Both the position numbers and the translations under genes were made by a program. From Variovorax paradoxus (GTDB taxonomy: Bacteria > Pseudomonadota > Gammaproteobacteria > Burkholderiales > Burkholderiaceae_C), in the NCBI RefSeq assembly GCF_030811855.1, contig NZ_JAUSRN010000021.1, positions 1 through 64,000 on the forward strand: a stretch of 64,000 nt of DNA. Reading direction: 5' to 3'. The notes below the pieces were generated by a model. The model searched no databases. It had not been told where the DNA came from and saw only the letters and a list, made by a program, of their open reading frames with translations. Below, piece by piece: positions 24,286 to 32,852 of this stretch; position 1 is the first letter of the stretch, and the number at the start of each line of letters is the position of its first letter.

Positions 24286-24888
24286 TTAGTTACTCGAAAT
24301 CAACCCATTGGTACGCGCATAGTGCAGCGCCTGCGTGCGGCTCTTCACGCCCAGCCGGCGGAACAGGCGCCACAAGTGCACCTTCACCGTGTGCTCGCTG
24401 ATCTCCAGGTCGGTGGCGATGTCGCGGTTGCTCATGCCCTTGTCCAGCATGGCAATCAGCTGCGTCTGGCGCTTGGAAAGCTTGCTGTTGCTGGCCAGCG
24501 CAGGCTCGTCCGCCTCTTCGGAGCCAGCCATCAGCAGGCCGCGCAGGGCCGCGGCCAGTTCGGCCGAGCTGGCCGACTTCTCGATGTACGTGTCGGCGCC
24601 CGCTTCGATGCATGCGTCTTCCATGTCCCCAGCTGGCGCTGCCGAATAAACGGCGATTGGCACGTTGGGATACACCTGCTTGACCGCGACCACGCCCGAA
24701 ACGCCGTTGGTGTCGGGCAGCTTCAGGTCCAGGCAGAAAAGGGTGGGCGCACCGCGCTGCTGGACCGAACTCGCGAGCTTGTCGAGACGCTCGAGCTCGA
24801 CGATGTTCTCGGCCGGCCGCAGGCGCCGCAACACCATCACGATCGCGTCGCGCATCAGGGGGTGGTCGTCGATGACATAAATGCTCAT
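24286..24888 (-). CDS. NarL/LuxR-family response regulator
   Basis: A 200-residue regulator. The receiver starts MSIYVIDDHPLMRDAIVMVL with the phospho-acceptor Asp54 in FCLDLKLPDTNG. The C-terminal LuxR helix-turn-helix is LSKRQTQLIAMLDKGMSNRDIATDLEISEHTVKVHLWRLFRRLGV, described here across residues 137-181. It binds DNA when phosphorylated. It is convergent with the membrane kinase gene at 22686, its probable partner, and reads away from trpS. Its targets are unknown. Confidence 0.9.
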   Translation of the reverse strand: MSIYVIDDHPLMRDAIVMVLRRLRPAENIVELERLDKLASSVQQRGAPTLFCLDLKLPDTNGVSGVVAVKQVYPNVPIAVYSAAPAGDMEDACIEAGADTYIEKSASSAELAAALRGLLMAGSEEADEPALASNSKLSKRQTQLIAMLDKGMSNRDIATDLEISEHTVKVHLWRLFRRLGVKSRTQALHYARTNGLISSN

Positions 24889-24960
24889 GTTTTCTTCCTT
24901 AGTGTTCGCACCGTCTTCTTTCGTCTTTCCTCGGCGGGTAAGCCGACGGATGTTGCCGGA

Positions 24961-26289
24961 TCAACTCCCGTTGGTAGGGGCCGTTGCTTCCGCCAGTGCC
25001 TCCAGCGCCTCGTTCGCGGCGCGTAATTCTTCCGGCCCGGCCGGCTCGAGCCGGTCGGCCAGCGTGGCCAATGCCGCGCCGCGCTGCTGCTGCAGGGCGG
25101 CAATGGCACGGCCGGCTTCCTGCGGCGAGGCGAAGCCGCGGCTTTGCAGCAGGGCAGCGCCGCTTGCATCGAGCAGCTTGAAATAGAACAGGCCGTCGCG
25201 CTCGCGGTACTGCTTGAAGCTCGGCTTGGCCACCTTGGCCTTGCGGGCGCCTCCCTTGCCGGCGCCTGCTGCGAGGTTGCGCAGGCCCACGGCATGGCGC
25301 AGCTCGGCCATGAAGGGGCGCGCCAGCTTGCGGGCCTTTTCAGCGCCGATGAGCAGGATGCGCTCGATCTCCGCCGGGTCGTTCATCAGCGCTTCGTAGC
25401 GCGCGCGCAGTGGCGCCACTTCCAGGTCGATGCGCTCGAACAGCATCTGCTTGGCATCGCCCCAGCCGATGCCTTCGGCATAAGCCTTGCGCAGCGCCTC
25501 GGTTTCTTCGGCGCTGGCAAAGGCCTGGTAGATCTGGAACAGCGCCGAGCCTTCGGTGTCCTTGGGCTCGCCGGGCGCACGCGAGTCGGTCACGATGCTG
25601 GCAATCTGCTTTTGCAGCTGCGCGCGCGGCGCGAACATGGCAATGGTGTTGCCGTAGCTCTTGCTCATCTTGCGGCCGTCGAGGCCGGGAAGGGTGGCCA
25701 CCGCATCGTCGATCTCGGCTTCGGGCAGGGTGAAGTGCTCGCCGTACTGGTGGTTGAAACGCTGCGCCATGTCGCGCGCCATTTCGATGTGCTGCACCTG
25801 GTCGCGCCCCACGGGCACCTTGTGCGCGTTGAACATCAGAATATCGGCGCCCATCAGCACCGGATACATGAAGAGGCCGGCCGTCACGTCGGCATCCGGG
25901 TCTTCGCCCTTGGCGATGTTCTTGTCGAGCTGTGCCTTGTAGGCATGGGCGCGGTTGAGCACGCCCTTGCCGGTCACGCAGGTGAGGAACCAAGTGAGCT
26001 CGGGAATCTCGACGATGTCCGACTGGCGGTAGAAGGTGACGCGTTCCGGGTCGAGTCCGCAGGCCAGCCAACTGGCGGCAATCTCGAGCGTGGAGCGCTG
26101 GATGAGGGCCGGCTCCTGCACCTTGATGAGCGCGTGGTAGTCGGCCAGGAAGAAAAAGCTCTCCACGCCCGGCGCGACGCTCTGCCGCACCGAATGGCGG
26201 ATCGAGCCGACGTAGTTGCCGAGATGCGGCGTGCCCGACGGCGTGATGCCGGTCAGGACGCGCAGGGGAGCGGAAGGAGACGTAGCCAT
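24961..26289 (-). CDS. trpS: tryptophanyl-tRNA synthetase with C-terminal DUF1508-like extension
   Basis: A 442-residue class I synthetase. The HIGH-equivalent is GTPHLGNYVG and KMSKS is GRKMSKSYGN. Bacterial TrpRS is usually about 330-350 residues; here about 90 extra residues follow a linker rich in Gly, Ala and Lys. Residues 355-402 (FKQYRERDGLFYFKLLDAS, then SRGFASPQEAGRAIAALQ) look like the YegP/DUF1508 fold, a small beta-alpha module. The core enzyme charges tRNA-Trp. The extension may bind nucleic acid or regulate the enzyme, which is inference. Confidence 0.94.
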   Translation of the reverse strand: MATSPSAPLRVLTGITPSGTPHLGNYVGSIRHSVRQSVAPGVESFFFLADYHALIKVQEPALIQRSTLEIAASWLACGLDPERVTFYRQSDIVEIPELTWFLTCVTGKGVLNRAHAYKAQLDKNIAKGEDPDADVTAGLFMYPVLMGADILMFNAHKVPVGRDQVQHIEMARDMAQRFNHQYGEHFTLPEAEIDDAVATLPGLDGRKMSKSYGNTIAMFAPRAQLQKQIASIVTDSRAPGEPKDTEGSALFQIYQAFASAEETEALRKAYAEGIGWGDAKQMLFERIDLEVAPLRARYEALMNDPAEIERILLIGAEKARKLARPFMAELRHAVGLRNLAAGAGKGGARKAKVAKPSFKQYRERDGLFYFKLLDASGAALLQSRGFASPQEAGRAIAALQQQRGAALATLADRLEPAGPEELRAANEALEALAEATAPTNGS

Positions 26290-26301
26290 GGGGAAGAGAA
26301 C

Positions 26302-26973
26302 TTAACGCAGCAAAGCCGTGAGCGGTGAGATAAGCAGGTTGATGACGGTGTAGCCAACGTCCATCAGTGGACGAAGCCAGAAGGTGCTGACGACGCCCGC
26401 GAGCACCAGGGCCATCACGATGAAGAAGCCGAAGGGCTCGATGCGCGCGAGGAAGTTCTGCGCCGCTCCGTTGGGAAGCAGGCCCGCGAGCACGCGGCCG
26501 CCGTCCAGCGGAGGCAGCGGAAATAAGTTGAAAGCCCACATCACGAGGTTGACCAGCACACCGCCCTGCGCCATCTTGATGAAAAAGGTTTCATTCACGC
26601 CGGCCGCGATGAGCCCGACCAGCACCAGCGCCCAAAGAATCGCCTGCACGAAGTTCGACGCCGGCCCCGCCAGCGCCACCCAGATCATGTCGCGCTTCGG
26701 ATGACGCAGGCGCCCGAAGTTCACAGGCACCGGCTTGGCGTAGCCGAAGAGAAAGGCTCCAGAAGTGGCAAAGTACAGCATCAGCGGCATCAGAATGGTC
26801 CCGATGGGGTCGATGTGCTTCATGGGGTTGAGCGTGACGCGACCCATCACCTCGGCCGTGTTGTCGCCAAAATGGCGCGCCACATAGCCGTGCGCCGCCT
26901 CATGCACCGTGATCGCGAAGACCACGGGCAGTGCGTAAATAAGTACCGTCTGTATCAGGTTGGAAATATCCAC
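26302..26973 (-). CDS. site-2 protease family (M50) membrane metalloprotease
   Basis: A 223-residue membrane protein with about five helices. The zinc motif is TVHEAAHGY (His24, Glu25, His28) and the third ligand region is NLFPLPPLDGGRVLAG. It lacks PDZ and CBS domains, so it is the minimal FtsH-independent S2P type. It should cleave membrane segments of a regulator or stress protein, with the substrate unknown. It lies 12 bases downstream of a convergent-free boundary with trpS on the same strand and is probably co-transcribed: YciO, M50, trpS. Confidence 0.9.
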   Translation of the reverse strand: MDISNLIQTVLIYALPVVFAITVHEAAHGYVARHFGDNTAEVMGRVTLNPMKHIDPIGTILMPLMLYFATSGAFLFGYAKPVPVNFGRLRHPKRDMIWVALAGPASNFVQAILWALVLVGLIAAGVNETFFIKMAQGGVLVNLVMWAFNLFPLPPLDGGRVLAGLLPNGAAQNFLARIEPFGFFIVMALVLAGVVSTFWLRPLMDVGYTVINLLISPLTALLR

Positions 26974-27016
26974 TGTGCGATTGTGTCAGACAGAGTTAAA
27001 GCTTCAGTGCCGCTTG

Positions 27017-27652
27017 TCAGAGACCCAGCACCGCCAGCGCACCGCGGCCTTGCCGCACCACGACAGGATCGTCGCCCGTTCCCATCGGCGTGAGATCGAC
27101 CACGGTGGTGGGCTGCGATGGGCACGCGCCCGCATCGATGACCGCGCCGATCTGTTTCTCGAAGCGCTCGCGGATGGTTTGCGCGTCATTCAGCGCCTCC
27201 GTTTCTCCCGGCGCGATCAGAGTGGTCGCCAAAAGCGGCGCGCCGTGCAGCATCAGCAGTTCGAGCAGCACCTTGTGGTCGGGCACGCGCAGGCCAATGG
27301 TCTTGCGCTGTGGATGGCTCACGCGCCGTGGCACTTCCTTGGTGGCTTCGAGCAAAAAGGTGTAGGGGCCTGGCGTGGCGGCCTTCAGCAGCCGGTATTG
27401 CTTGTTGTCGACGCGCGCGTAGTTGGCCAGTTCGCTCAGGTCGCGGCAAATCAGCGTGAGGTGGTGCTTCTCGTCGACCTGGCGGATGCGGCGCAATTGG
27501 TCGACCGCGTCCTTGTCGTCGAGATGGCAGGCCAGCGCGTAGCTCGAATCGGTGGGCACAGCCACGATCTCTCCGCGCTGCAGCAGCGCCGCGGCCTGCT
27601 TCAGGAGGCGTTGCTGGGGATTGTCGGGATGGACTTCGAAGTACTGGGCCAT
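27017..27652 (-). CDS. Sua5/YciO/YrdC family protein, YciO-like
   Basis: A 211-residue YrdC-fold protein. LLKQAAALLQRGEIVAVPTDSSYALAC and CRDLSELANYARVDNKQYRLL, then TPGPYTFLLEATKEVPRR, give the nucleotide and threonine-binding core. HPQRKTIGLRVPDH is the usual YciO variant. YrdC/Sua5 makes threonylcarbamoyl-AMP for t6A in tRNA, whereas YciO paralogues have weak or uncertain activity. The C-terminal Sua5 extension is absent. The start at 27652 fits the family length. It is located between a PHP/DMT gene pair and the M50 protease, on one strand. Confidence 0.87.
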   Translation of the reverse strand: MAQYFEVHPDNPQQRLLKQAAALLQRGEIVAVPTDSSYALACHLDDKDAVDQLRRIRQVDEKHHLTLICRDLSELANYARVDNKQYRLLKAATPGPYTFLLEATKEVPRRVSHPQRKTIGLRVPDHKVLLELLMLHGAPLLATTLIAPGETEALNDAQTIRERFEKQIGAVIDAGACPSQPTTVVDLTPMGTGDDPVVVRQGRGALAVLGL

Positions 27653-27670
27653 GAAGAAAAAAGCTCCTGA

Positions 27671-28648
27671 TCAGGATTCCGCCGGTTCGATGGGCACGCG
27701 GCGCTCGCGCACGGTGAGCCAGGCTCCGGCCGCGCCGCAAACCGCGATCATCGCCATGCCGATGAGCGAGAAGTGGTCCGGCACGTGCGAAAAAACAAGC
27801 CAGCCGCCCAGCATGGCAAAGCCGATCTGCGCGTAGAGGTACGGCGTGAGCGTCGAGGCCGGCGCGCGCTGGTAGGCGAGGATGAGAAAGAAGTGCCCCA
27901 CGGTTCCCATGAAGCCCATCAGGCACAGCAAGGCCCACCAGTGCCACGAGGGCAGTGCAGTCCACACGAAGGGCAGCGTGAGCGAGGCGATCAGCGCGCC
28001 GACCCAGCCGGTATAGAAATGCATGGTGAGCGGATTCTCGGTTTGCGCCAGCTTGCTCGTGAGCACCTGGAACCATGCATTAGTCAGCACCAGCCCAACC
28101 GGCAGCAGCACGGCCCAGCTGAATGCACTGCCGCCCGGCCGCAGGATGACCAGCGTGCCGATGAAGCCGCCGGCCACCAGCACCCAGCGCAGCGGCGAGA
28201 CATACTCCTTGAGCGCGGTGGCTGCGAGCAGCGTAATGACGAGCGGCGCCACCAGCACGATTGACGTGAACTCGGCCAGCGGCATGTAGCGCAGGCTCAG
28301 GAAGGCCAGCGTGCTCGACACCAGCAAGAGCGCGCCGCGCAGCAGTTGATAGCGCGGATGCTGCGTGCGCAGCAGCGCGGTGCCGTGCCGCGGCAGCAGC
28401 ACCGCCGTGGTGGCCACCGCCTGGAAGGCATAGCGGAACCACACGCCCATGAGAATGGGCACGGCGGCGGTGGACGTCTTGGTGGCGGTGTCGAGCGTGG
28501 CAAAGCAGGCTACGGCCACCAGCACGAGGCCGATGCCCGCGAGGATGCGCTCGGATTCGGTTTCGCGCGCCCGGCGCGACGCGGCGCGGGCATTCGCCAG
28601 TGCCGCCGTTGCCGCGCTGTCGGTGCCGGGCCCGTGGCTCTGGCTCAC
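27671..28648 (-). CDS. DMT-superfamily (EamA) transporter
   Basis: A 325-residue protein of ten hydrophobic helices in two EamA repeats (about 25-160 and 175-310). ACFATLDTATKTSTAAVPIL and RYMPLAEFTSIVLVAPLVITLLA are typical. It probably exports an amino acid or other small metabolite. The start is a GTG overlapping the PHP-gene stop (GTGA); no better ATG exists upstream of the first helix. Translation is thus coupled to the PHP phosphatase. The substrate is not predictable. Confidence 0.85.
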   Translation of the reverse strand: MSQSHGPGTDSAATAALANARAASRRARETESERILAGIGLVLVAVACFATLDTATKTSTAAVPILMGVWFRYAFQAVATTAVLLPRHGTALLRTQHPRYQLLRGALLLVSSTLAFLSLRYMPLAEFTSIVLVAPLVITLLAATALKEYVSPLRWVLVAGGFIGTLVILRPGGSAFSWAVLLPVGLVLTNAWFQVLTSKLAQTENPLTMHFYTGWVGALIASLTLPFVWTALPSWHWWALLCLMGFMGTVGHFFLILAYQRAPASTLTPYLYAQIGFAMLGGWLVFSHVPDHFSLIGMAMIAVCGAAGAWLTVRERRVPIEPAES

Positions 28649-29502
28649 TGCTGGATGCGGTCGCTGAGCAATTCCCACACCGGCGTGAGCGCACCGGGCA
28701 ACGGTGGCAGCTTGCCGAGATCGCAGTGGCTTTCGTCGGGACTGTGGAAATCGCTGCCGCGCGAAGCGGCGAAATCGAACTCGAGCGCCTTGTCGGCGTA
28801 CTCGACGTATTCGGCCGTCGTATGGCTGCCGGTGACGACCTCGATCGCCTGCCCGCCATGCGCCTTGAATTCGAGGAACAGCGCGTATTCCTCGTTTGCC
28901 GTGAACTTGTAGCGTCCCGGGTGCGCAATGACGGCCATGCCTTTGGCGGCGGTAATCCACTGCACCGCATCCTTGAGCGAGGCCCAGCGGTGCGGCACGT
29001 AGCCGGGCTTGCCTTCGGTCAGGTATTTGCGGAACACCTCGGAGGTGTCGCGGCAGTGGCCCTGCTCGACCAGGAAGCGCGCGAAGTGGGTGCGCGAGAT
29101 CAGCTCGGGGTTGCCGACGAACTTGAGCGCGCCTTCATAGGCCCCCTGGATGCCGACCTTGGCCAGCCCTTCGGACATTTCTTGCGCGCGCTTGCCGCGG
29201 CCGCCGCGCGTGTCGTAGAGGCCCTGCGTCATCGCGGCGTCTTCGGGGTCGAAGCCCAGGCCGACGATGTGCACCGTCTCGTTGGCGAAGGTCACCGAGA
29301 TCTCGGTGCCGGTGAGATAGCGGATGCCGTTGGCGCGCGCCGCGGCGGCTGCGCGGTGCTGGCCGCCGACCTCGTCGTGATCGGTGAGCGCCCACAGCTC
29401 GACCCCGTTGGCGGCCGCGCGCGCGGCCAGTTCTTCGGGCGTCAGGGTGCCGTCAGAGACCACGGAATGGCAGTGCAGATCGGCGTTGAGGATGGTGGAC
29501 AC
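28645..29502 (-). CDS. PHP-domain phosphoesterase, RNase AM/YciV-like
   Basis: A 285-residue PHP protein. Metal ligands appear in NADLHCHSVVSDGTLTPEEL, ALTDHDEVGG, GTEISV, IAHPGRYKF and GSDFHSPDES. This set matches E. coli YciV (RNase AM), which removes 3',5'-nucleoside bisphosphates and trims RNA 5' ends. The likely role is nucleotide or RNA turnover in the cytoplasm. It is the first gene of a minus-strand run with the GTGA-coupled DMT transporter. Confidence 0.92.
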   Translation of the reverse strand: MSTILNADLHCHSVVSDGTLTPEELAARAAANGVELWALTDHDEVGGQHRAAAAARANGIRYLTGTEISVTFANETVHIVGLGFDPEDAAMTQGLYDTRGGRGKRAQEMSEGLAKVGIQGAYEGALKFVGNPELISRTHFARFLVEQGHCRDTSEVFRKYLTEGKPGYVPHRWASLKDAVQWITAAKGMAVIAHPGRYKFTANEEYALFLEFKAHGGQAIEVVTGSHTTAEYVEYADKALEFDFAASRGSDFHSPDESHCDLGKLPPLPGALTPVWELLSDRIQQ

Positions 29503-29557
29503 ATCGTCATTCTATTGGGTCTGGAAATCGATGCAGGCGCATGGATGCTATTGTGCT

Positions 29558-29576
29558 TGCTATTAAATAAATAGCA
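29558..29576. repeat. AT-rich hairpin between corA-like and PHP genes
   Basis: TGCTATT and AATAGCA surround AAATA, giving a 7-bp perfect stem in an otherwise GC-rich region. It lies 23 bases beyond the CorA-like stop. It lacks a clear T-tract, so termination is uncertain. It resembles the GCTATTAA-type short palindromes scattered in Comamonadaceae, from memory. Confidence 0.4.
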
Positions 29577-29598
29577 CTACTGCAACTGCCGATGCGGT

Positions 29599-30660
29599 TC
29601 AGCGCTTCTTGCGGAAAGCCGCCCAGGCCGCCACTGCGGTAAAGCTCGCGACGATTGCCACGACGATCCAGAACCCGTGCTTGTGTTCGGCCAGCGGAAT
29701 GCCGCCGACGTTCATTCCGAACAGGCCCGCGAGGATGTTGATCGGCAGTGCGAGCACGGTCACCACCGTCAGCACGAACAGGCTGCGGTTGTTGTCCTCG
29801 TTCACGTTGGCTGCAATTTCTTCCTGCAGCAGCTTGATGCGCTCCTGCAGTGCCTGCATGTCGCGCAGCACCACCGAGAACTCCTCGGTCGAACCACGCA
29901 GCTCCTGCACGTCTGGCTCTGCCATCCAGCCTGGCGGCCCTTGCAGCAGGCGGAAGAGGGCGGCGGGTTCAGGCGCCAGCAGGCGCTGCAGGCGCACCAG
30001 CAGCCGGCGCAGCACGCCCAGGCGCGCGCGCTTGTGGTCGAGCCGGCCGGCCAGTAGTTCGTCCTCGATGCGGTCGATGCGCGAAGTGACGCCGCGCACG
30101 ATCTTCACCAGCACGTCGGCCTGCGCGCGCAGCAGGTGCTCGAGCAGCTCGGTGCTGGAGCGCGGCGCGTCGCCGGCTTTGACGGCGGTGCGCAGCGCAT
30201 CGACCGAGCGCAGCGGCTTGGCGCGCGCCGTGACCACCAGCCGCGGTCCCACGCTGATCCAGAGGGTGGAAATATCGGACGGCTCGAAGCTGAATTCGAA
30301 GTGAACGTCGTTGATGACCGCGATCAACGAATCGTCGGCGCGCTCGATGCGCGTGGAGGGCAGGCCCTCGTGCAGCGTTTCGTAGAAGGTGTCGGAGAGC
30401 TGCGCATGGCGCAACAGCCAGCGCTCGGCCTGAGCGTGGCTCAGGTTGAAGTGCAGCCAGAGGAATGCGGGGGAATTCGCACGGCCCGGCGCGGCGATCG
30501 GGCCGTCTTGTATCGCACCCGTATCCAGCCAGGCCGCGGCCTGCGCCGAATCGATGGCCCGCACAGGCTCCGGCGCATCGGCGTCGAACAGGTAGCCGCA
30601 GATCAGCCCGGCTTCGTCGCCGCCGTACGAATTGGCGGCCAGGTCATGGAGTGCCGGCAA
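29599..30660 (-). CDS. CorA/ZntB-family divalent cation transporter
   Basis: A 353-residue CorA-superfamily protein. A large cytoplasmic N-terminal domain (about 1-280) with long helices ends in two C-terminal membrane helices. The signature GLFGMNVGG between them gives the GMN selectivity filter, followed by LAEHKHGFW. It is closer to ZntB in overall form (zinc/proton transport) than to Mg2+ CorA, but metal choice cannot be settled from motifs. It diverges from ppk2 over 153 bases. Confidence 0.9.
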   Translation of the reverse strand: MPALHDLAANSYGGDEAGLICGYLFDADAPEPVRAIDSAQAAAWLDTGAIQDGPIAAPGRANSPAFLWLHFNLSHAQAERWLLRHAQLSDTFYETLHEGLPSTRIERADDSLIAVINDVHFEFSFEPSDISTLWISVGPRLVVTARAKPLRSVDALRTAVKAGDAPRSSTELLEHLLRAQADVLVKIVRGVTSRIDRIEDELLAGRLDHKRARLGVLRRLLVRLQRLLAPEPAALFRLLQGPPGWMAEPDVQELRGSTEEFSVVLRDMQALQERIKLLQEEIAANVNEDNNRSLFVLTVVTVLALPINILAGLFGMNVGGIPLAEHKHGFWIVVAIVASFTAVAAWAAFRKKR

Positions 30661-30714
30661 GGTGCGTGTGGATCAGGGAAGACGAGCGAAAGGTTGGCCC
30701 GATGGTGTTCGCGC

Positions 30715-30767
30715 CATATGACAACTTCGTGTCCATGCGATTCAGCGCGTCACGCAACGGTCATATG
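30715..30767. promoter_or_regulatory. 8-bp inverted repeat in the corA-like/ppk2 divergent region
   Basis: CATATGAC (30715-30722) and GTCATATG (30760-30767) are perfect inverted copies with 37 bases between them. They lie in the 153-base intergenic region, ending 46 bases before the ppk2 start. They could be paired operator half-sites. The rest of the gap shows no gene or hairpin. Confidence 0.3.
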
Positions 30768-30813
30768 CGGCGGGCAGTATGCCTTGTTCCCACCCCTTCT
30801 TCCCTTCCTTGCC

Positions 30814-31737
30814 ATGATGCTGACGAGCGCACTTCCAGACCACGAAGACCTGATGCAACGCATCGCCCGCGACCTGATCGACAGCTATGACGAAGAGCTC
30901 GAGTTGGAGATCGAGGACCGCAACATCGACGGGCTCGACCCCGCGGCGCAGCACACGACCGACAAGGCCGCCCGCCAGGCCTACTTCAAGGAACTGTTCC
31001 GGCTGCAGGGCGAACTCGTGAAGCTGCAGGACTGGGTGCAGCACAGCAAGCAGAAGGTGGTCATTCTTTTCGAGGGCCGCGACGCGGCGGGCAAGGGCGG
31101 CGTCATCAAGCGCATCACCCAGCGTCTGAACCCGCGCGTGGCTCGCGTGGCCGCGCTGCCCGCGCCCAACGACCGCGAGCGCACGCAGTGGTACTTCCAG
31201 CGCTACGCGGCGCACCTGCCGGCCGCCGGCGAAATGGTGCTGTTCGACCGCAGCTGGTACAACCGCGCCGGCGTCGAACGTGTGATGGGCTTTTGCAGCG
31301 ATGACGAATACGAAGAGTTTTTCCGCACCGTGCCGGAGTTCGAGAAGATGCTGGTGCGCTCCGGCATCAAGCTCATCAAGTACTGGTTCTCCATCACCGA
31401 CGACGAGCAGCACATGCGCTTCCTCGGCCGCATTCACGATCCGCTCAAGCAATGGAAGCTGAGCCCGATGGATCTCGAAAGCCGCCGCCGCTGGGAGGAA
31501 TACACCAAGGCCAAGGAGATCATGCTGGAGCGCACGCACATTCCCGAGGCGCCCTGGTGGGTGGTGCAGGCGGTCGACAAGAAGAAGGCGCGGCTCAACT
31601 GCATCAGCCACCTGCTGGGCCAGCTGCCCTACCGGGAGGTGCCGCATCCGCCAGTGGACCTGCCCGCGCGTGAACGCCATGCCGACTACCTGCGCCAGCC
31701 CGTTCCAGCCAACATGATCGTGCCGGAAATCTACTAG
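30814..31737 (+). CDS. ppk2: polyphosphate kinase 2
   Basis: A 307-residue PPK2. Walker A is FEGRDAAGKGGVIKR (about 87-100), the lid region is LPAPNDRERTQWYFQRY and Walker B is VLFDRSWYNRAGVERVMGF. It matches the one-domain PPK2 type that makes NTPs from polyphosphate and NDPs or NMPs. The start is the first of two ATGs (MMLTSALPD); a longer upstream reading is not supported. It is followed after 49 bases by a depolymerase-type esterase on the same strand. It suggests polyphosphate-driven energy or signalling balance. Confidence 0.94.
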   Translation: MMLTSALPDHEDLMQRIARDLIDSYDEELELEIEDRNIDGLDPAAQHTTDKAARQAYFKELFRLQGELVKLQDWVQHSKQKVVILFEGRDAAGKGGVIKRITQRLNPRVARVAALPAPNDRERTQWYFQRYAAHLPAAGEMVLFDRSWYNRAGVERVMGFCSDDEYEEFFRTVPEFEKMLVRSGIKLIKYWFSITDDEQHMRFLGRIHDPLKQWKLSPMDLESRRRWEEYTKAKEIMLERTHIPEAPWWVVQAVDKKKARLNCISHLLGQLPYREVPHPPVDLPARERHADYLRQPVPANMIVPEIY

Positions 31738-31786
31738 GCTTCGCGGCAGTTTGGCCGGCCGGCGCTTTGCCCTCACACTGCGCCCC

Positions 31787-32830
31787 ATGGTCCGTCGTTC
31801 CACCGCATCCCTGTTCGCCCGCGCTTACGAGCGCAACCTGAAGGCACTCACCAAGCTCACCCTCAGCAACAGCAAGCGAGTGACCGGCCAGGTGCAGCGC
31901 GCCACTGCCAAGCGCCTCAAGCCGCCGCCGGGCAGGGGCGACTGGCTCAGCGGCATGGCGCTGGGCCCAGGCGGTGCGCGCGGCTATCACCTGTTCCGTC
32001 CCGCCGACCTGAAGCTGAAACCAGGCGAGAAGCTGCCGCTCATGGTCATGCTGCACGGCTGCGGCCAGACGGGGCGCGACTTCGCGGCCAGCACCCGCAT
32101 GAATACGCTGGCGGTGCGGCAGCGCTTCCTGGTGCTGTACCTGGAGCAAGACAGGCTGGCCCATCCGCAAGGCTGCTGGAACTGGTATGAGCGCCGATCG
32201 GGCAAGGCAGACGCCGAGGCTGCCACGTTGATGGCGGCCATCGACCAGGCCTGCGTGCTGTATCCGGTCGACCGCGAGCGCATTGCGCTGGCCGGCCTCT
32301 CGGCCGGCGCCAGCATGGCGGCGCTGCTGGCCACACGCTACCCGCTGCGCTTTCGCGCAGTGATCATGCATTCGGGCGTGGCGCCGGGCGCCGCAAAATC
32401 CTCGGCCACTGCCCTGGGTGCGATGCGTGGGCAGCATACGCCGCCCATGCCCTCCACCGCGGTCGGCAAGGCGATGGGCGCGGCCGCCGTTTTCGCGACC
32501 CTGCCGCCGATGCTGGTGCTGCATGGCACCGCCGATGCCGTGGTGGCGCCCAGCAATGCCGTCAACAGCGCGGCCGTATGGGCCACGGCGCTGGGCGCCA
32601 AGCCGGGCAAACCGCGCACGCTCCAGCGCGGCAAGCGGCATCCCATGCAGGTCACCGAGTTCCGGCGCAAAGGCCGCGCGGTGGTCACGCTGTGCGAGAT
32701 CGCGCGCCTCGGGCATGCGTGGAGCGGCGGCACGGCCCGGCTGCTTTTCAGCGACCCGGAAGGGCCCGATGCCACGCGCATGACCTGGGCGTTTGCGGCG
32801 GCACGGTTCAAGCTTGTGGCCAAGGCCTGA
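31787..32830 (+). CDS. PHB depolymerase-family esterase (LpqC-like)
   Basis: A 347-residue alpha/beta hydrolase of the esterase_phb family. LMVMLHGCGQTGRDFAAST is the oxyanion region, ALAGLSAGASMAALLA carries the nucleophile Ser in GLSAG, VLHGTADAVVAP supplies the Asp and LGHAWSGG the His. The N-terminus is basic, without a clear signal peptide. Members hydrolyse polyhydroxybutyrate oligomers, feruloyl esters or similar. The start at 31787 is an ATG; an in-frame TTG 36 bases earlier is less likely. It may share the ppk2 transcript. Confidence 0.9.
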   Translation: MVRRSTASLFARAYERNLKALTKLTLSNSKRVTGQVQRATAKRLKPPPGRGDWLSGMALGPGGARGYHLFRPADLKLKPGEKLPLMVMLHGCGQTGRDFAASTRMNTLAVRQRFLVLYLEQDRLAHPQGCWNWYERRSGKADAEAATLMAAIDQACVLYPVDRERIALAGLSAGASMAALLATRYPLRFRAVIMHSGVAPGAAKSSATALGAMRGQHTPPMPSTAVGKAMGAAAVFATLPPMLVLHGTADAVVAPSNAVNSAAVWATALGAKPGKPRTLQRGKRHPMQVTEFRRKGRAVVTLCEIARLGHAWSGGTARLLFSDPEGPDATRMTWAFAAARFKLVAKA

Positions 32831-32852
32831 AGCGACGCTTTTCAGAAAGTGC

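Noticed and set aside
30136..30813. Upstream extension of the ppk2 reading frame
   Set aside because: It is antisense to the CorA-like gene and lacks PPK2 similarity; the ATG at 30814 matches family length.
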